Assembly (NCBI GenBank): GCA_963798075.1
Contig: CAWCRU010000033.1
Span: forward strand, 165,321 to 229,320
Length of the DNA: 64,000 bases
Origin: DATAOG01 sp963798075
GTDB lineage: Bacteria; Pseudomonadota; Alphaproteobacteria; Geminicoccales; Geminicoccaceae
Direction: 5' to 3'
In this document: piece by piece, positions 7,764 through 16,275 of the stretch
How the letters are laid out: every line of letters starts with the position of its first letter
Numbering within the stretch: position 1 is the first letter of the stretch
Translations under genes and position numbers: made by a program
Notes under the pieces: generated by a model
Databases searched by the model: none
Told to the model about the DNA's origin: nothing
What the model saw: only the letters and a program-made list of their open reading frames with translations

Positions 7764-9473
7764 ATGGCATTGATCGAGCCGCACGGGGGAAGCCTTCGGG
7801 TCCTCTATCTCCCCGAGGAGCAGGCCGCGAGCCTGCGTCGCAAGGCGGGCGCCTATCCCTGCTGGGATCTGACCCAACGCCAGCTGTGCGATCTGAAGCT
7901 GTTGCTGAACGGCGGCTTCTCGCCGCTTACGGGCTTTCTTGGCGAGGACGACTACGAGCGGGTGCTGGCGGACATGCGCCTTGCCGACCGCACGCTCTGG
8001 CCGATCCCGGTCACGCTCGATGTGACCCCGCAGTTCGCGGGCGGCCTGCGCGCCGGCGATGCCATCGGGCTGCGCGATCCGGAGGGCTTCCTGATCGCGG
8101 TCATGACGATCGAGGACATCTTCGAGCCGGACCGCGGGCGCGAGGCGGAAGTCGTGTTCGGGACCCGCGACGAGACCCATCCGGGCGTCGACTACCTGCT
8201 CAACCGCACCCATCCCGTCTATCTGGGCGGCCGCCTGCAGGGCCTTGCGCGGCCGACCGAGTACGACTTCAAGCAGCTGCGCGACGAGCCCGCCGACCTG
8301 CGCCACAAGTTCGAGCAGTGGGGCTGGAGCCGGGTGGTCGCGTTCCAGACCCGCAACCCCATGCACCGCGCGCATCAGGAGCTGACCCAGCGCGCCGCCC
8401 AGATCGCGCTCGCCAACCTTCTGCTCCACCCCGTGGTCGGCCTGACCAAGCCCGGCGACGTCGACCACTTCGCCCGCGTGCGCTGCTACGAGCACCTGCT
8501 CAAGACCTATCCCGAGCAGACGACCCACCTCAGCCTCTTGCCGCTCGCGATGCGCATGGCCGGCCCGCGCGAGGCGGTCTGGCACGCGATCATCCGCAAG
8601 AACCACGGCTGCACCCACCTGATCGTCGGCCGCGACCATGCCGGCCCCGGCAACGATGGCGCCGGCCGGCCGTTCTACCCGCCCTATGCCGCCCAGGAGC
8701 TGGTCGCCGGGCTCGCGCCCGAGCTCGGCATCGGCCTCGTGCCGTTCAAGGAGATGGTCTACGTCCAGGACCGCGGCCAATACGTGCCGGCCGACGAGGT
8801 CGAGGCCGGCGAGACGGTCCTCAGCCTGTCCGGCACCGAGCTCCGCCGGCGCCTGCGCGAAGGCATCGAGATCCCGGCCTGGTTCACCTTTCCGGAGGTC
8901 GTGGAGGAGCTGCGCCGCAGCTATCCGCCGCGCCACCGCCAGGGCTTCACGGTGCTGTTCACCGGGCTCTCCGGGGCCGGCAAGTCGACGCTCGCGCACG
9001 CGCTCATGGCCAAGCTCATGGAGCTCGGCAGCCGCTCGGTCACGCTTTTGGACGGCGATCTGGTGCGCAAGCACCTCTCCAGCGAGCTCGGCTTCTCCAA
9101 GGAGCACCGCGACCTCAACGTACTCCGGATCGGCTACGTCGCGAGCGAGATCACCAAGGCGGGCGGGGTGGCGCTCTGCGCCCCGATCGCGCCCTACGCC
9201 TCGATCCGCAGGCGCGTGCGCGAGCTGGTCGAAGCCTATGGCGCCTTCGTCGAGATCCACGTCGCGACCTCGCTCGCGGTCTGCGAACGGCGCGACACCA
9301 AGGGCCTCTACGCCAAGGCGCGGGCCGGGCTGATCAAGCAGTTCACCGGCATCGACGACCCCTACGAGCCGCCCGAGCGCCCGGACGTGGTGATCGACAC
9401 CGAGGCCGAAGCCCCCGACGTCGCCGCCCACCGCATCCTCCTGAAGCTCGAGGGCCTGGGCCTGATCAAATAG
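7764..9473 (+). CDS. Bifunctional sulfate adenylyltransferase / adenylylsulfate kinase
   Basis: 569 residues from the second ATG, chosen because GGAAGG lies just upstream. The N-terminal 390 residues are ATP sulfurylase: NGGFSPLTGFL, QTRNPMHRAHQEL (the HxxH ATP site) and GRDHAGPGND. The C-terminal 180 residues are APS kinase: P-loop TGLSGAGKST, LDGDLVRKHL, FSKEHRDLN, KGLYAKARAG. The product makes APS and then PAPS from sulfate. PAPS is the donor for sulfotransferases, and one is encoded at 28.2 kb, so the two may be linked in the cell although they are far apart. Intact, with no sign of transfer. Confidence 0.93.
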   Translation: MALIEPHGGSLRVLYLPEEQAASLRRKAGAYPCWDLTQRQLCDLKLLLNGGFSPLTGFLGEDDYERVLADMRLADRTLWPIPVTLDVTPQFAGGLRAGDAIGLRDPEGFLIAVMTIEDIFEPDRGREAEVVFGTRDETHPGVDYLLNRTHPVYLGGRLQGLARPTEYDFKQLRDEPADLRHKFEQWGWSRVVAFQTRNPMHRAHQELTQRAAQIALANLLLHPVVGLTKPGDVDHFARVRCYEHLLKTYPEQTTHLSLLPLAMRMAGPREAVWHAIIRKNHGCTHLIVGRDHAGPGNDGAGRPFYPPYAAQELVAGLAPELGIGLVPFKEMVYVQDRGQYVPADEVEAGETVLSLSGTELRRRLREGIEIPAWFTFPEVVEELRRSYPPRHRQGFTVLFTGLSGAGKSTLAHALMAKLMELGSRSVTLLDGDLVRKHLSSELGFSKEHRDLNVLRIGYVASEITKAGGVALCAPIAPYASIRRRVRELVEAYGAFVEIHVATSLAVCERRDTKGLYAKARAGLIKQFTGIDDPYEPPERPDVVIDTEAEAPDVAAHRILLKLEGLGLIK

Positions 9474-9486
9474 ACCTCGACCTCGA

Positions 9487-9831
9487 TCAGGCGGCGCGCG
9501 GCCGCACGTCCTGCTCGATCCGGGCGCCGGCCTCGGCCACGGTCAGCGAGAGGTCGGAGGCGGCTCTGGAGGTTGAGCCAGAACTCGGGCGTCCTGCCGA
9601 AACAGCGCGCGAGCCGGAGCGCAGTGTCGGCGCTCACCGCCCGCGATGGTCCCGGATGATCGCCCCGATCCGCGTCGCCGGCACGCGCGGCGCGAGCGCC
9701 AGGGCATTGGCGGACAGGCCGAGCGGTGCCATGAACTCCTCCCGCAGCACCTCGCCCGGATGGGTCCGAACGCGACTGATGCGCATGCCGCCCGCGATGG
9801 TCGTCGACGATCTCGACATCTTCGGCGCCAT
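9487..9831 (-). pseudogene. higA: HigA-type antitoxin, broken by frameshifts
   Basis: The start at 9831 (AGGAGAAGG just upstream) or 9786 gives MRISRVRTHPGEVLREEF and LGLSANALAL, the HigA/VapI XRE-type antitoxin N-terminus. The frame stops at 9634 after IIRDHRGR. The adjacent frame continues VSADTALRLARCFG and TPEFWLNLQSRL, and a third frame gives DLSLTVAEAGARIEQDV before a TGA at 9487-9489. Repairing it needs removal of two G near 9640 and one base near 9535. The toxin half upstream is also fragmented, so real decay is more likely here than in the other frameshifted genes. Confidence 0.7.
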
Positions 9832-9920
9832 CCTTCTCCTACGAAGCAGATCCGCCACTGATCGTCGACCCGGACCGAGTGCCGACCGAAACGGTCGCTC
9901 CATCGAAAGGTTTAACTTCT
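9788..9920 (-). pseudogene. higB: HigB/RelE-type toxin remnant
   Basis: Reverse-strand bases 9843-9902 read WSDRFGRHSVRVDDQWRICF, a close match to the core of HigB mRNA interferases (GQ.S.RINDQWRICF). The C-terminal DGAEDVEIVDDH (9830 down to about 9794) is in another frame, and the N-terminal 45 or so residues are not recognisable upstream. The order toxin then antitoxin matches higBA. With the start missing and several frame changes, no functional toxin can be made as the sequence stands. Confidence 0.6.
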
Positions 9921-9952
9921 CGTCAGCCTTTGTCCGGCAGACCACCACTCGC

Positions 9953-10028
9953 TGGTCCATGAGACCCTGGGAGTTCGCCCTCCACCAAAATCATCTTGAG
10001 GCACGGATTCCCACGGTCGCATGGACCA
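9953..10028. repeat. 76-bp palindromic repeat element, copy 1
   Basis: Begins TGGTCCATGAGACCCTG and ends GGTCGCATGGACCA, so the ends are near-perfect inverted repeats of about 14 bases. The last 31 bases (9998-10028) are identical to the last 31 of a second 76-bp copy at 12160-12235, and the first 17 differ at one base. The middle differs. It sits upstream of the decayed higBA genes. Confidence 0.7.
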
Positions 10029-10140
10029 TCCACGAGGCACTCATGCCTCTCAAAACTTACCTGTTGGTTAACGATCGGCCGCCCGAAACGTCATTCGAAA
10101 ACCGCCGGCTGATGTCGCAAGCGCTCGTTGGACGAAAGTT

Positions 10141-10170
10141 GCCCCGCTTCGAGAGGACCATCAGCGGGGC
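10141..10170 (-). terminator. Hairpin downstream of cobT
   Basis: GCCCCGCT at 10141-10148 pairs perfectly with AGCGGGGC at 10163-10170 around a 14-base loop. It starts 5 bases beyond the cobT stop. On the reverse strand it is followed by AACTTT, a weak U-tract, so a rho-independent terminator is plausible. Confidence 0.5.
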
Positions 10171-10174
10171 CTGC

Positions 10175-11200
10175 TCAGGATCGATCGCTGACGCCCGCGC
10201 TCTCGAAGGTCGCCATGCCGGTGTGGCAGGCGAGGGCTGCGCGGCAGAGCAGCACGGCCAGCGCCGCGCCCGAGGCCTCGCCGAGGCGCATGTCGAGCTC
10301 GAGCAGCGGGCGCAGGCGCAGGCGCTCGAGCAGGCGCGCGTGGCCGGGCTCGGCCGAGCGGTGCGCGGCCTGGACGTGGCCCAGCGCCGAAGGCTCGAGC
10401 GCGTGCAGGACCGCGGCCGCGGCGCCGGCTGTGAAGCCATCCAGCAGGACCGGGATGCAAAGCTCGCGCGCGGCCAGGATCGCGCCCGCCATCGCCGCGA
10501 TCTCGCGGCCGCCGAGCCGGCGCAGGATCTCGAACGGCTGGCCGAAGGCCTCGGCATGGCGGGCGAGGCCGCGGCCGACGACCGCGGCCTTGTGGGCCAC
10601 CCCATGCGCATCGAGCCCCGTGCCCGGCCCGGTCCACCAGGCGGCCGGGCCGCCGAACAGCGCCGCGCACAAGGCCGCGGCCGAGGTGGTGTTGGCGATC
10701 CCCATTTCCCCGACCGCGAGCAGGTCGAGATCAAAGGCAACCGCCGAGACGCCCTGGTTGAGCGCGTCCAGGCATTCGGCTTCGGACATCGCGGCGGCGG
10801 TGCAAAAATCCGCGGTCGGGCGCTCGAGGTCGAGGGCCAGGACCCCGAGCTCGGCGCCGGCCGCCCGGCAGAGCTGGTTGATCGCCGCGCCGCCGGCCTC
10901 GAAGTTCGCGACCATCTGAGCCGTGACCGCGCTCGGATAGGCGGATACGCCCTGTTCTGCGACCCCGTGGTTGCCGGCGAACACCAGCGCCCCCACCCGG
11001 TCCAGCGCCGGCGGCTCGCGGGCCTGCCAGCCGGCGAGCCAGATCGCCAGCTCCTCGAGCCGGCCGAGGGCGCCCGAAGGCTTGGTCAGGCGCGCCTGAT
11101 GCGCGCGCGCCGCGGCGGCTGCCGCCGCGTCGGCCGCCGGCAGTTGCCGAAGCCGCCGGCAGAGGTCATCAAGGCTCGAGATCGGGTTCGCCGGCGGCAT
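10175..11200 (-). CDS. cobT: Nicotinate-nucleotide:dimethylbenzimidazole phosphoribosyltransferase
   Basis: 341 residues from the ATG at 11200, the usual CobT length. Signature stretches are KPSGALGRLEELAIWLAG, FAGNHGVAEQGVSAYP, VGEMGIANTTSAAAL, and the C-terminal MRLGEASGAALAV, which holds the catalytic Glu. CobT activates dimethylbenzimidazole to alpha-ribazole phosphate for the lower ligand of cobalamin. It is divergent from cobS across 42 bp, a common alphaproteobacterial pairing. That gap is too small for a cobalamin riboswitch. Confidence 0.93.
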   Translation of the reverse strand: MPPANPISSLDDLCRRLRQLPAADAAAAAAARAHQARLTKPSGALGRLEELAIWLAGWQAREPPALDRVGALVFAGNHGVAEQGVSAYPSAVTAQMVANFEAGGAAINQLCRAAGAELGVLALDLERPTADFCTAAAMSEAECLDALNQGVSAVAFDLDLLAVGEMGIANTTSAAALCAALFGGPAAWWTGPGTGLDAHGVAHKAAVVGRGLARHAEAFGQPFEILRRLGGREIAAMAGAILAARELCIPVLLDGFTAGAAAAVLHALEPSALGHVQAAHRSAEPGHARLLERLRLRPLLELDMRLGEASGAALAVLLCRAALACHTGMATFESAGVSDRS

Positions 11201-11242
11201 GTCGGGAATCCTGGTAAGCGCAACGGTGCATTCGGGGCGGCG

Positions 11243-12007
11243 ATGGTGCGCGCGGCGATCGAGGAGTGCAAGGTGGCGCTCCGGTTCCTGACCCGGCTGC
11301 CGGTCGGCGCGGCCGCGCGCTTGCCGGCGGGCGCGCTCGCCGCCAGCGCGCCGATGTTCCCGCTGGTCGGCGCCCTGATCGGCGCCGCCGGCGGCCTCGT
11401 CTTCGCGCTCGCGGCCGGGCTCGGCTTGCCGCCGATGCTGGCAGCCCTGCTCGCGGTCGCGGCCCAGATCCTCCTGACCGGCGGCCTGCACGAGGATGGT
11501 CTGGCCGATGTCGCCGACGGCTTCGGCGGCGGTCGCACGCGCGCCGACAAGCTCCTGATCCTGCGCGATCCCCGGATCGGCAGCTTCGGCGCGATCGCGC
11601 TCGTGCTGGCGCTGCTCGCCCGCATCGGCGCGCTCGCCGCCCTCGAGCGCCCGGCGCTGGTCGCAGCGGTCCTGATCGCCGCCGGCGGCGCCTCGCGCGC
11701 CACCCTGCCCGTCATCATGGCGAGCCTGGCGCCGGCCCGGACGGAGGGCCTGGCCGCCGGCGCCGGCCGCCCGCACCCGCTGCGCGCCGCAGCCGGCCTC
11801 GCGATCGCGACCCTCGCCGCCCTCGCCCTGCTGCCGCCCGCCCTGGCGGGCGCCGGACTGATCACCGCCGCCGTCGCCGCGCTGATCATCGCCCGCCTCG
11901 CCCGACACCAGATCGGCGGCCACACCGGCGACGTCCTGGGCGCCGCCCAGCAACTCGCCGAGATCGGCTTCCTGCTCGCGGCGACAACTCTTGTTCTACG
12001 ACTTTAA
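11243..12007 (+). CDS. cobS: Adenosylcobinamide-GDP ribazoletransferase
   Basis: 254 residues, very hydrophobic, with about six membrane segments. The CobS hallmarks are present: ALRFLTRLPVG near the start, GGLHEDGLADVADGFGGG (acidic metal-binding site), DPRIGSFGAIAL, and GHTGDVLGAAQQLAEIGFLL near the end. It joins adenosylcobinamide-GDP to the alpha-ribazole phosphate made by CobT in the last steps of B12 synthesis, at the inner membrane. Divergent partner of cobT. Confidence 0.93.
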   Translation: MVRAAIEECKVALRFLTRLPVGAAARLPAGALAASAPMFPLVGALIGAAGGLVFALAAGLGLPPMLAALLAVAAQILLTGGLHEDGLADVADGFGGGRTRADKLLILRDPRIGSFGAIALVLALLARIGALAALERPALVAAVLIAAGGASRATLPVIMASLAPARTEGLAAGAGRPHPLRAAAGLAIATLAALALLPPALAGAGLITAAVAALIIARLARHQIGGHTGDVLGAAQQLAEIGFLLAATTLVLRL

Positions 12008-12159
12008 TTTCACCGCACAACAGCCTCCCCAGCACCAAGAATCACCAATCCGATCCCGCTCCGAGCCGCCGCAACTCCCCACCCGCCGGGGCTCCTCCGA
12101 TCGCATCCACCGCAGCCCAACCCGTCATCAACCGATGCCCTCCATGCTACCGGGCTCCA

Positions 12160-12235
12160 TGGTCCATGCGACCCTGACAATCCGACCGTCCGTCGCCCTT
12201 TGGCGAGGCACGGATTCCCACGGTCGCATGGACCA
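12160..12235. repeat. 76-bp palindromic repeat element, copy 2
   Basis: Ends are perfect 14-base inverted repeats (TGGTCCATGCGACC and GGTCGCATGGACCA). Same length as copy 1 at 9953-10028 and the same orientation. The final 31 bases are identical; the central 28 or so are unrelated. The two copies bracket cobT and cobS. There is no ORF inside, so this is a small structured non-coding repeat (REP or MITE-like). Confidence 0.7.
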
Positions 12236-12263
12236 CCCGAAAGAACGGTTAACCGCCGACCGG

Positions 12264-12278
12264 TTAAGCTTCGGTTAA
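12264..12278. promoter_or_regulatory. Possible CtrA-type box
   Basis: TTAA at 12264-12267 and TTAA at 12275-12278 are separated by exactly 7 bases, the TTAA-N7-TTAA spacing of CtrA sites in Alphaproteobacteria. A third TTAA lies at 12249-12252. No clear gene follows on either strand for 600 bp, so its role is uncertain and the match may be chance. Confidence 0.3.
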
Positions 12279-12299
12279 TGGCTCATCCGACATCGTCGG

Positions 12300-12900
12300 C
12301 TCGCGCGCTCGCAACCCCGGTCGGCAATCGGTCCGCCGCCTGGCACCCGATCACACTGCCCGCGCCGCATCGCGGGCCGGGCTCGGCTCGAGATGCGATC
12401 TTGCCCGCCGGCCCGCGCGGTGACCCGCATCGAACCCCGGCCGGCGCGCGCTCGACGGCCGCTCGGCAATCGGGGCGCCGCCTGGCACCCGATCACGCTG
12501 CCCGCGCCCTTTCGCGGGGCCGGGATCGGCTCGAGATGCCATCTTGCCCGCTGGCCGCGCGAAGTGACCCGCATCGAACCCCGGCCGGCGCGCGCTCGAG
12601 GGCCCGCTCGGCAACCGGGGCGCCGCCTGCCCGCTCGGCAACCGGGGCGCCGCCTGGCGCCCGATCGCGCTGCCCGCGCCCTTTCGCGGGGCCGGATCGG
12701 CCCGAGATGCGATCTTGCCCGCTGGCTCGCGCGCGGTGACCCGCATCGAGCCCCGGCCGGCGCGCGCTCGAAGGCCCGCTCGGCAACCCGGGCGCCGCCT
12801 GGCACCCGATCACGCTGGCCGGGCCCTTGCGCAGGACCGGGTTGGCTCACGTTGCGGTCTTGCCCGCCGGGCCGCAGCGGTGAACCGCATCGGGCCCGGC
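12300..12900. repeat. GC-rich tandem repeat array, about four units of 142-145 bp
   Basis: An anchor (TGGCACCCGATCAC or close) occurs at 12341, 12483, 12655 and 12800. Spacings are 142, 172 and 145 bp; the long unit contains an extra internal copy of about 27-30 bp (GCTCGGCAACCGGGGCGCCG twice). Each unit also carries CGAGATGCGATCTTGCCCGC and a GTGACCCGCATCGA block. Reading frames are open on both strands only because of composition. The array fills the gap between cobS and the SDR gene; together with 12008-12159 no gene is seen. Confidence 0.8.
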
Positions 12901-12905
12901 ACGCC

Positions 12906-13688
12906 CTAGATCGAGGCGAGATAGCCGCCGTCGACGTAGAGGATCTGGCCGGTCACATAGGCGCTCGCGTCCGAGCACAGGAAGACGGCGGCGCCGAGCA
13001 GATCGTCGAGCCGGCCGAACCGGCGCATCGGGATCTTCGCCAGCATCGCCTGCTGCCAGGCCTGGTCCTGGTAGAACGGCTCGGTCAGCGCGGTCCGGAA
13101 ATAGCCGGGTCCGATCGCGTTCACCCGGATGCGCCGCGGGGCCCATTCGGCGGCCAGCGCCCGGGTCATGCCGAGCAACCCGCTCTTGGAGCTCGTATAG
13201 GGGACCGCGGTCGGGACGCCGACTGCCGAGGTCAGCGAGCAGACGTTCAAGATCGCGCCGCCGGCACCGGCCGCCATCACCCGCGCTACCGCCTGGCTCA
13301 GGAAAAACGCGCTCTTGAGGTTGGTATCGAGCAGCCGGTCCCAGAGCTGCTCGCTGACCTCGAGGCTGTCGGCGACCTGTTCCTGGCCGGCGTTGTTGAC
13401 CAGGATGTCGAGGCCGCCGAGCGCCTGCGCCGCCCGCTCCACGGCGCCCGCGATCCGGGCGACCTCGCCCACGTCGAGCTCGAGCACGACCGCGCGGCGC
13501 CCGAGCGCGCGAACCCGCGCCGCGGTCGCCTCGAGCGCTGCCTGCGAGCGCGCCGCCAGCGCCAGATCGGCGCCCGCCTGCGCCAGGCCCTGCGCCAGCG
13601 CCCGCCCGATGCCGCGGCTCGCTCCGGTCACGAGCGCGCGGCGGCCGTCGAGGCGAAAGCTCGGCAGGGCGGGCTCGGGCGCCGCCAT
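12906..13688 (-). CDS. SDR-family oxidoreductase
   Basis: 260 residues from the ATG at 13688. Classical short-chain dehydrogenase motifs: TGASRGIGRALA (cofactor loop), DILVNNAG, a Ser in NVCSLTSAVG, YTSSKSG (the catalytic Tyr-x3-Lys) and GPGYFRTALTEP. The terminal VTGQILYVDGGYLASI is typical of FabG/gluconate-5-dehydrogenase-like enzymes. It starts 29 bases after the PLP-enzyme stop on the same strand, so the two are probably co-transcribed. The substrate is unknown. Confidence 0.85.
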   Translation of the reverse strand: MAAPEPALPSFRLDGRRALVTGASRGIGRALAQGLAQAGADLALAARSQAALEATAARVRALGRRAVVLELDVGEVARIAGAVERAAQALGGLDILVNNAGQEQVADSLEVSEQLWDRLLDTNLKSAFFLSQAVARVMAAGAGGAILNVCSLTSAVGVPTAVPYTSSKSGLLGMTRALAAEWAPRRIRVNAIGPGYFRTALTEPFYQDQAWQQAMLAKIPMRRFGRLDDLLGAAVFLCSDASAYVTGQILYVDGGYLASI

Positions 13689-13717
13689 CAGGCTCGGCCA
13701 GCCGCCGCGATCGCCCC

Positions 13718-14753
13718 TCAGCCGAGGCCGAGGTCGGCGGCGTAGGCGAACAGCGCCGGCGTGCCGCCCGTGTGCAGGAAGACGACCGTCTCGCCGCGGC
13801 CGATCCGACCCTTGCGGACATGGTCGATCAGCCCGGCCATGGCCTTGCTGCTGTAGACCGGATCGAGGATCACCGCCTCGGTGCGCGCGAGCAGCCGCAG
13901 CGCCTCGCGGCCGCCCTCGCTGACGACGCCGTAGCGCTCGCCGATGTAGTCGTCGTGGCTCTCGATCTCGGCAGCCGCGATCTCGATGTCGAGATCGAGC
14001 CGGGCGGCCGCCGCGTTCGCGATCCGGGCGATGTCGGCCGCGCGCGGCTCGCTCCAGCGGATCGGCGCGATGTTGACCAGCCGCGTGCGCCGGCCGAGCG
14101 CGCGCAAGCCCACCAGCATGCCGGCCGGCGTCATGTTGGCGCCGCAGAGATAGAGATAGTCCGGGTCGATCCCGGCCTCGTCGAACTGCCGGTCGAGCTC
14201 GAGCGCCGCGGCGACGTAGCCGATCGCGCCGAGCGCCAGCCGGTCGACCGCGAACGGCGCCAGCACGTAGGGCCTGCGGCCGGCCCGCGCGAGCTCCTCG
14301 GCCTTGGCCGCGAGCAGGGGTGCCAGACGCTCCATGCTGTCGATCTCGACCACCGTGACCTCGGCGCCCATGAGCCGGTCGAGCAGCAGATTGCCCTGCA
14401 GCGCCGGGCCCTTCTCGCCGTGCAGCAGCACGAGCGCAACCTCGAGGCCGAGCTTTCGTTGCCGCCGCGGTCATCTGCCGGCACCAGTTGGACTGGGTGT
14501 AGGCGCCCGCGACCACGGTATCGGCGCCCTCGGCCAGGATCTCGGCGAACACGAACTCGAGCTGGCGGGTCTTGTTGCCGCCGAAGGCGAGCCCGGTCAG
14601 ATCGTCGCGCTTGAGCCAGATGTCGGGGCCGCCGAGGGTGGCGCTCAGCCGCAGACAGGGCTCGAGCGGGGTCGGCAGATGGGCAAGGCGCACCCGTGGC
14701 TGGGCGTCGATCTTCGCCTGCAGCGCCGCGCGCGCGGCCGAGGTTCCGGTCAT
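13718..14753 (-). CDS. D-cysteine desulfhydrase / ACC deaminase family PLP enzyme (one frameshift)
   Basis: From the ATG at 14753 (AGGAAAGG upstream) the N-terminal half reads LKRDDLTGLAFGGNKTRQLE, with the PLP lysine in GGNKTR, then QSNWCRQMTAAATK. Homology continues in the next frame with LGLEVALVLLHGEKGPALQ up to the end (VFLHTGGTPALFAYAADLG). One extra base in the TTT run at 14454-14456 explains the break. The joined product is about 345 residues, the family length. It would cleave D-cysteine or a related amino acid to pyruvate and ammonia, plus sulfide in the D-cysteine case. It is followed by the SDR gene. Confidence 0.8.
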
Positions 14754-14824
14754 GATTGGCAAGCCTTTCCTGCTCCGCTAGTCCAGAGCCATCCTAGGCG
14801 AGCCGCAGGAGGCGCGAAAGCGCG

Positions 14825-15771
14825 ATGCCGGAGCTGCCGGACATCACCCTCTACCTCGAGGCGCTCTCGCCGCGCATCCTGGGCCAGCCGCTCGAAGGCG
14901 TCCGGCTCGCGAGCCCGTTCCTCTTGCGCACGGTCGAGCCGCCGATCAAAGCCGCCCACGGCAAGCGGGTGCGGGCGCTGCGGCGCCTCGGCAAGCGGAT
15001 CGCGCATCGGCCTCGAGGACCGGCCCCGGGGAGGACGAGCAGGACGAGCTCTGGCTCGTGCTCCACCTGATGATCGCCGGCCGCCTGCACTGGCGGGAGC
15101 CGGGCGCCAGGCTCGCCGGCCGCTATGCGCTGGCCGCGTTCGATTTCCCGAACGGCACGCTGACGCTCACCGAAGCGGGCGCCAAGAAGCGGGCATCGCT
15201 GCACGTCGTCCGCGGTGCTGCGGCACTCGCCGAGCACGATCCGGGCGGGCTCGAGGTCTTCGAGGCCGATCTCGAGGCGTTCCGCGGCGCGCTCCTGCGC
15301 GAAAACCACACCCTCAAGCGCGCGCTCACCGACCCCCGCCTGTTCAGCGGCATCGGCAACGCCTATTCGGACGAGATCCTGCACCGGGCGCGGCTGTCGC
15401 CGCTGGCGATGACCGGCAAGCTCGGGGCCGAGGAGATCCAGCGCCTGTTCGAGGCGACCCGCGCCGCCCTCGCCGACTGGACCGAGCGGCTGCGCCGGCT
15501 GTACGGCGACGCGTTCCCCGAGAAGGTCACCGCGTTCCGCCCCGACATGGCGGTCCACGGCAAATACGGAAAACCCTGCCCGGTCTGCGGCACGGCCGTG
15601 CAGCGCATCCGCTACGCCGACAACGAGACCAACTACTGCCCGCGCTGCCAGACCGGCGGCCAGCTGCTCGCCGACCGCTCGTTCTCGCGCCTGCTGAGGA
15701 AGGACTGGCCGAAGACGATCGACGAGCTGGAGCGGCTCGCGGCTCCGCGCGGCGGAGCGCGAACGACATGA
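14825..15771 (+). CDS. Formamidopyrimidine/endonuclease VIII-type DNA glycosylase (two frame changes)
   Basis: The product starts PELPDI, with the catalytic Pro and Glu of the Fpg/Nei family. The frame shifts after LGKRI (extra C at about 15005) and again after LEDRPR (extra G at about 15030). It then runs intact through LVLHLMIAGRLHW, RENHTLKRALTDPRLFSGIGNAYSDEIL (helix-two-turn-helix) and the zinc finger CPVCGT...CPRCQTGG. The joined length is about 313 residues. It excises oxidised purines or pyrimidines. Otherwise conserved to the end, so sequencing error is the likelier cause. Confidence 0.85.
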
Positions 15772-15900
15772 CCCCGCCGGGCAACCTGGCGATCCGACCG
15801 CTCACGCCCGACCGCCTCGACCTTCTTTCGCCTCGGGTTCAAGGAGGTCGCGCGCCGGGCACCGCAGCGGCCCGTGCTGCGCTGCGATCTGACCCGCTGA
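15769..15900 (+). pseudogene. GNAT acetyltransferase remnant with large internal deletion
   Basis: The ATG overlaps the glycosylase stop. The first 18 residues (GNLAIRPLTPDRLDLL) look like a GNAT N-terminus. A shifted frame then gives TFFRLGFKEVARRAPQRPVL and a TGA at 15898-15900, a typical GNAT C-terminus. About 120 residues of the acetyl-CoA-binding core are missing between them. A deletion that fused the two ends would explain this. Confidence 0.5.
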
Positions 15901-16275
15901 TCCCCTTCGATGCTCCCGGGAGCGGGTGCGAGCTTGACCGGGCATTAACCTTTCGCCGCCAGCATGCCCGGTGGCGCCCCCCAGGCGGCGACCGACCTGG
16001 TCCCGTTCGACGGCGACGCATACAGCCGCGGGCGGACCAACGCGGCCCCCTTGCAGGTCCGGACATTGGCCATCCGCCGCCCGCGACTGCGGGCAGCCGG
16101 TCCCGCTCAACGGCCGGGCAATACGGTCGTCGAGGCACGCGCAGCGGTCTTTGCGCTGATCTCAGCTCACAACTGAAGGTTGCTCGAAGGACCCCGACTA
16201 CTGGTTGACTTGACTGATACGCAATGCAACCTTTATGGGGAAGGTTTGCGGCTGCGACGAGATCGGGGGACGTCG
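15901..16275. other. Non-coding stretch
   Basis: About 375 bp with no supported gene on either strand. Short open frames have no homology and poor third-position GC. A weak promoter-like TTGACT near 16204 lies upstream of the secreted repeat protein. Confidence 0.5.

Noticed and set aside
11201..11242. Cobalamin riboswitch between cobT and cobS
   Set aside because: The gap is only 42 bp and no B12-box-like sequence was seen.
7886..12007. A 1373-codon forward open frame
   Set aside because: It runs out of frame through the sat-cysC coding region and past cobT on the opposite strand. Only its last 254 codons (cobS) are real; the rest is a high-GC shadow.
12275..12850. Open frames on both strands within the tandem array
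   Set aside because: They follow the repeat composition, change content with each non-triplet unit, and match no family.
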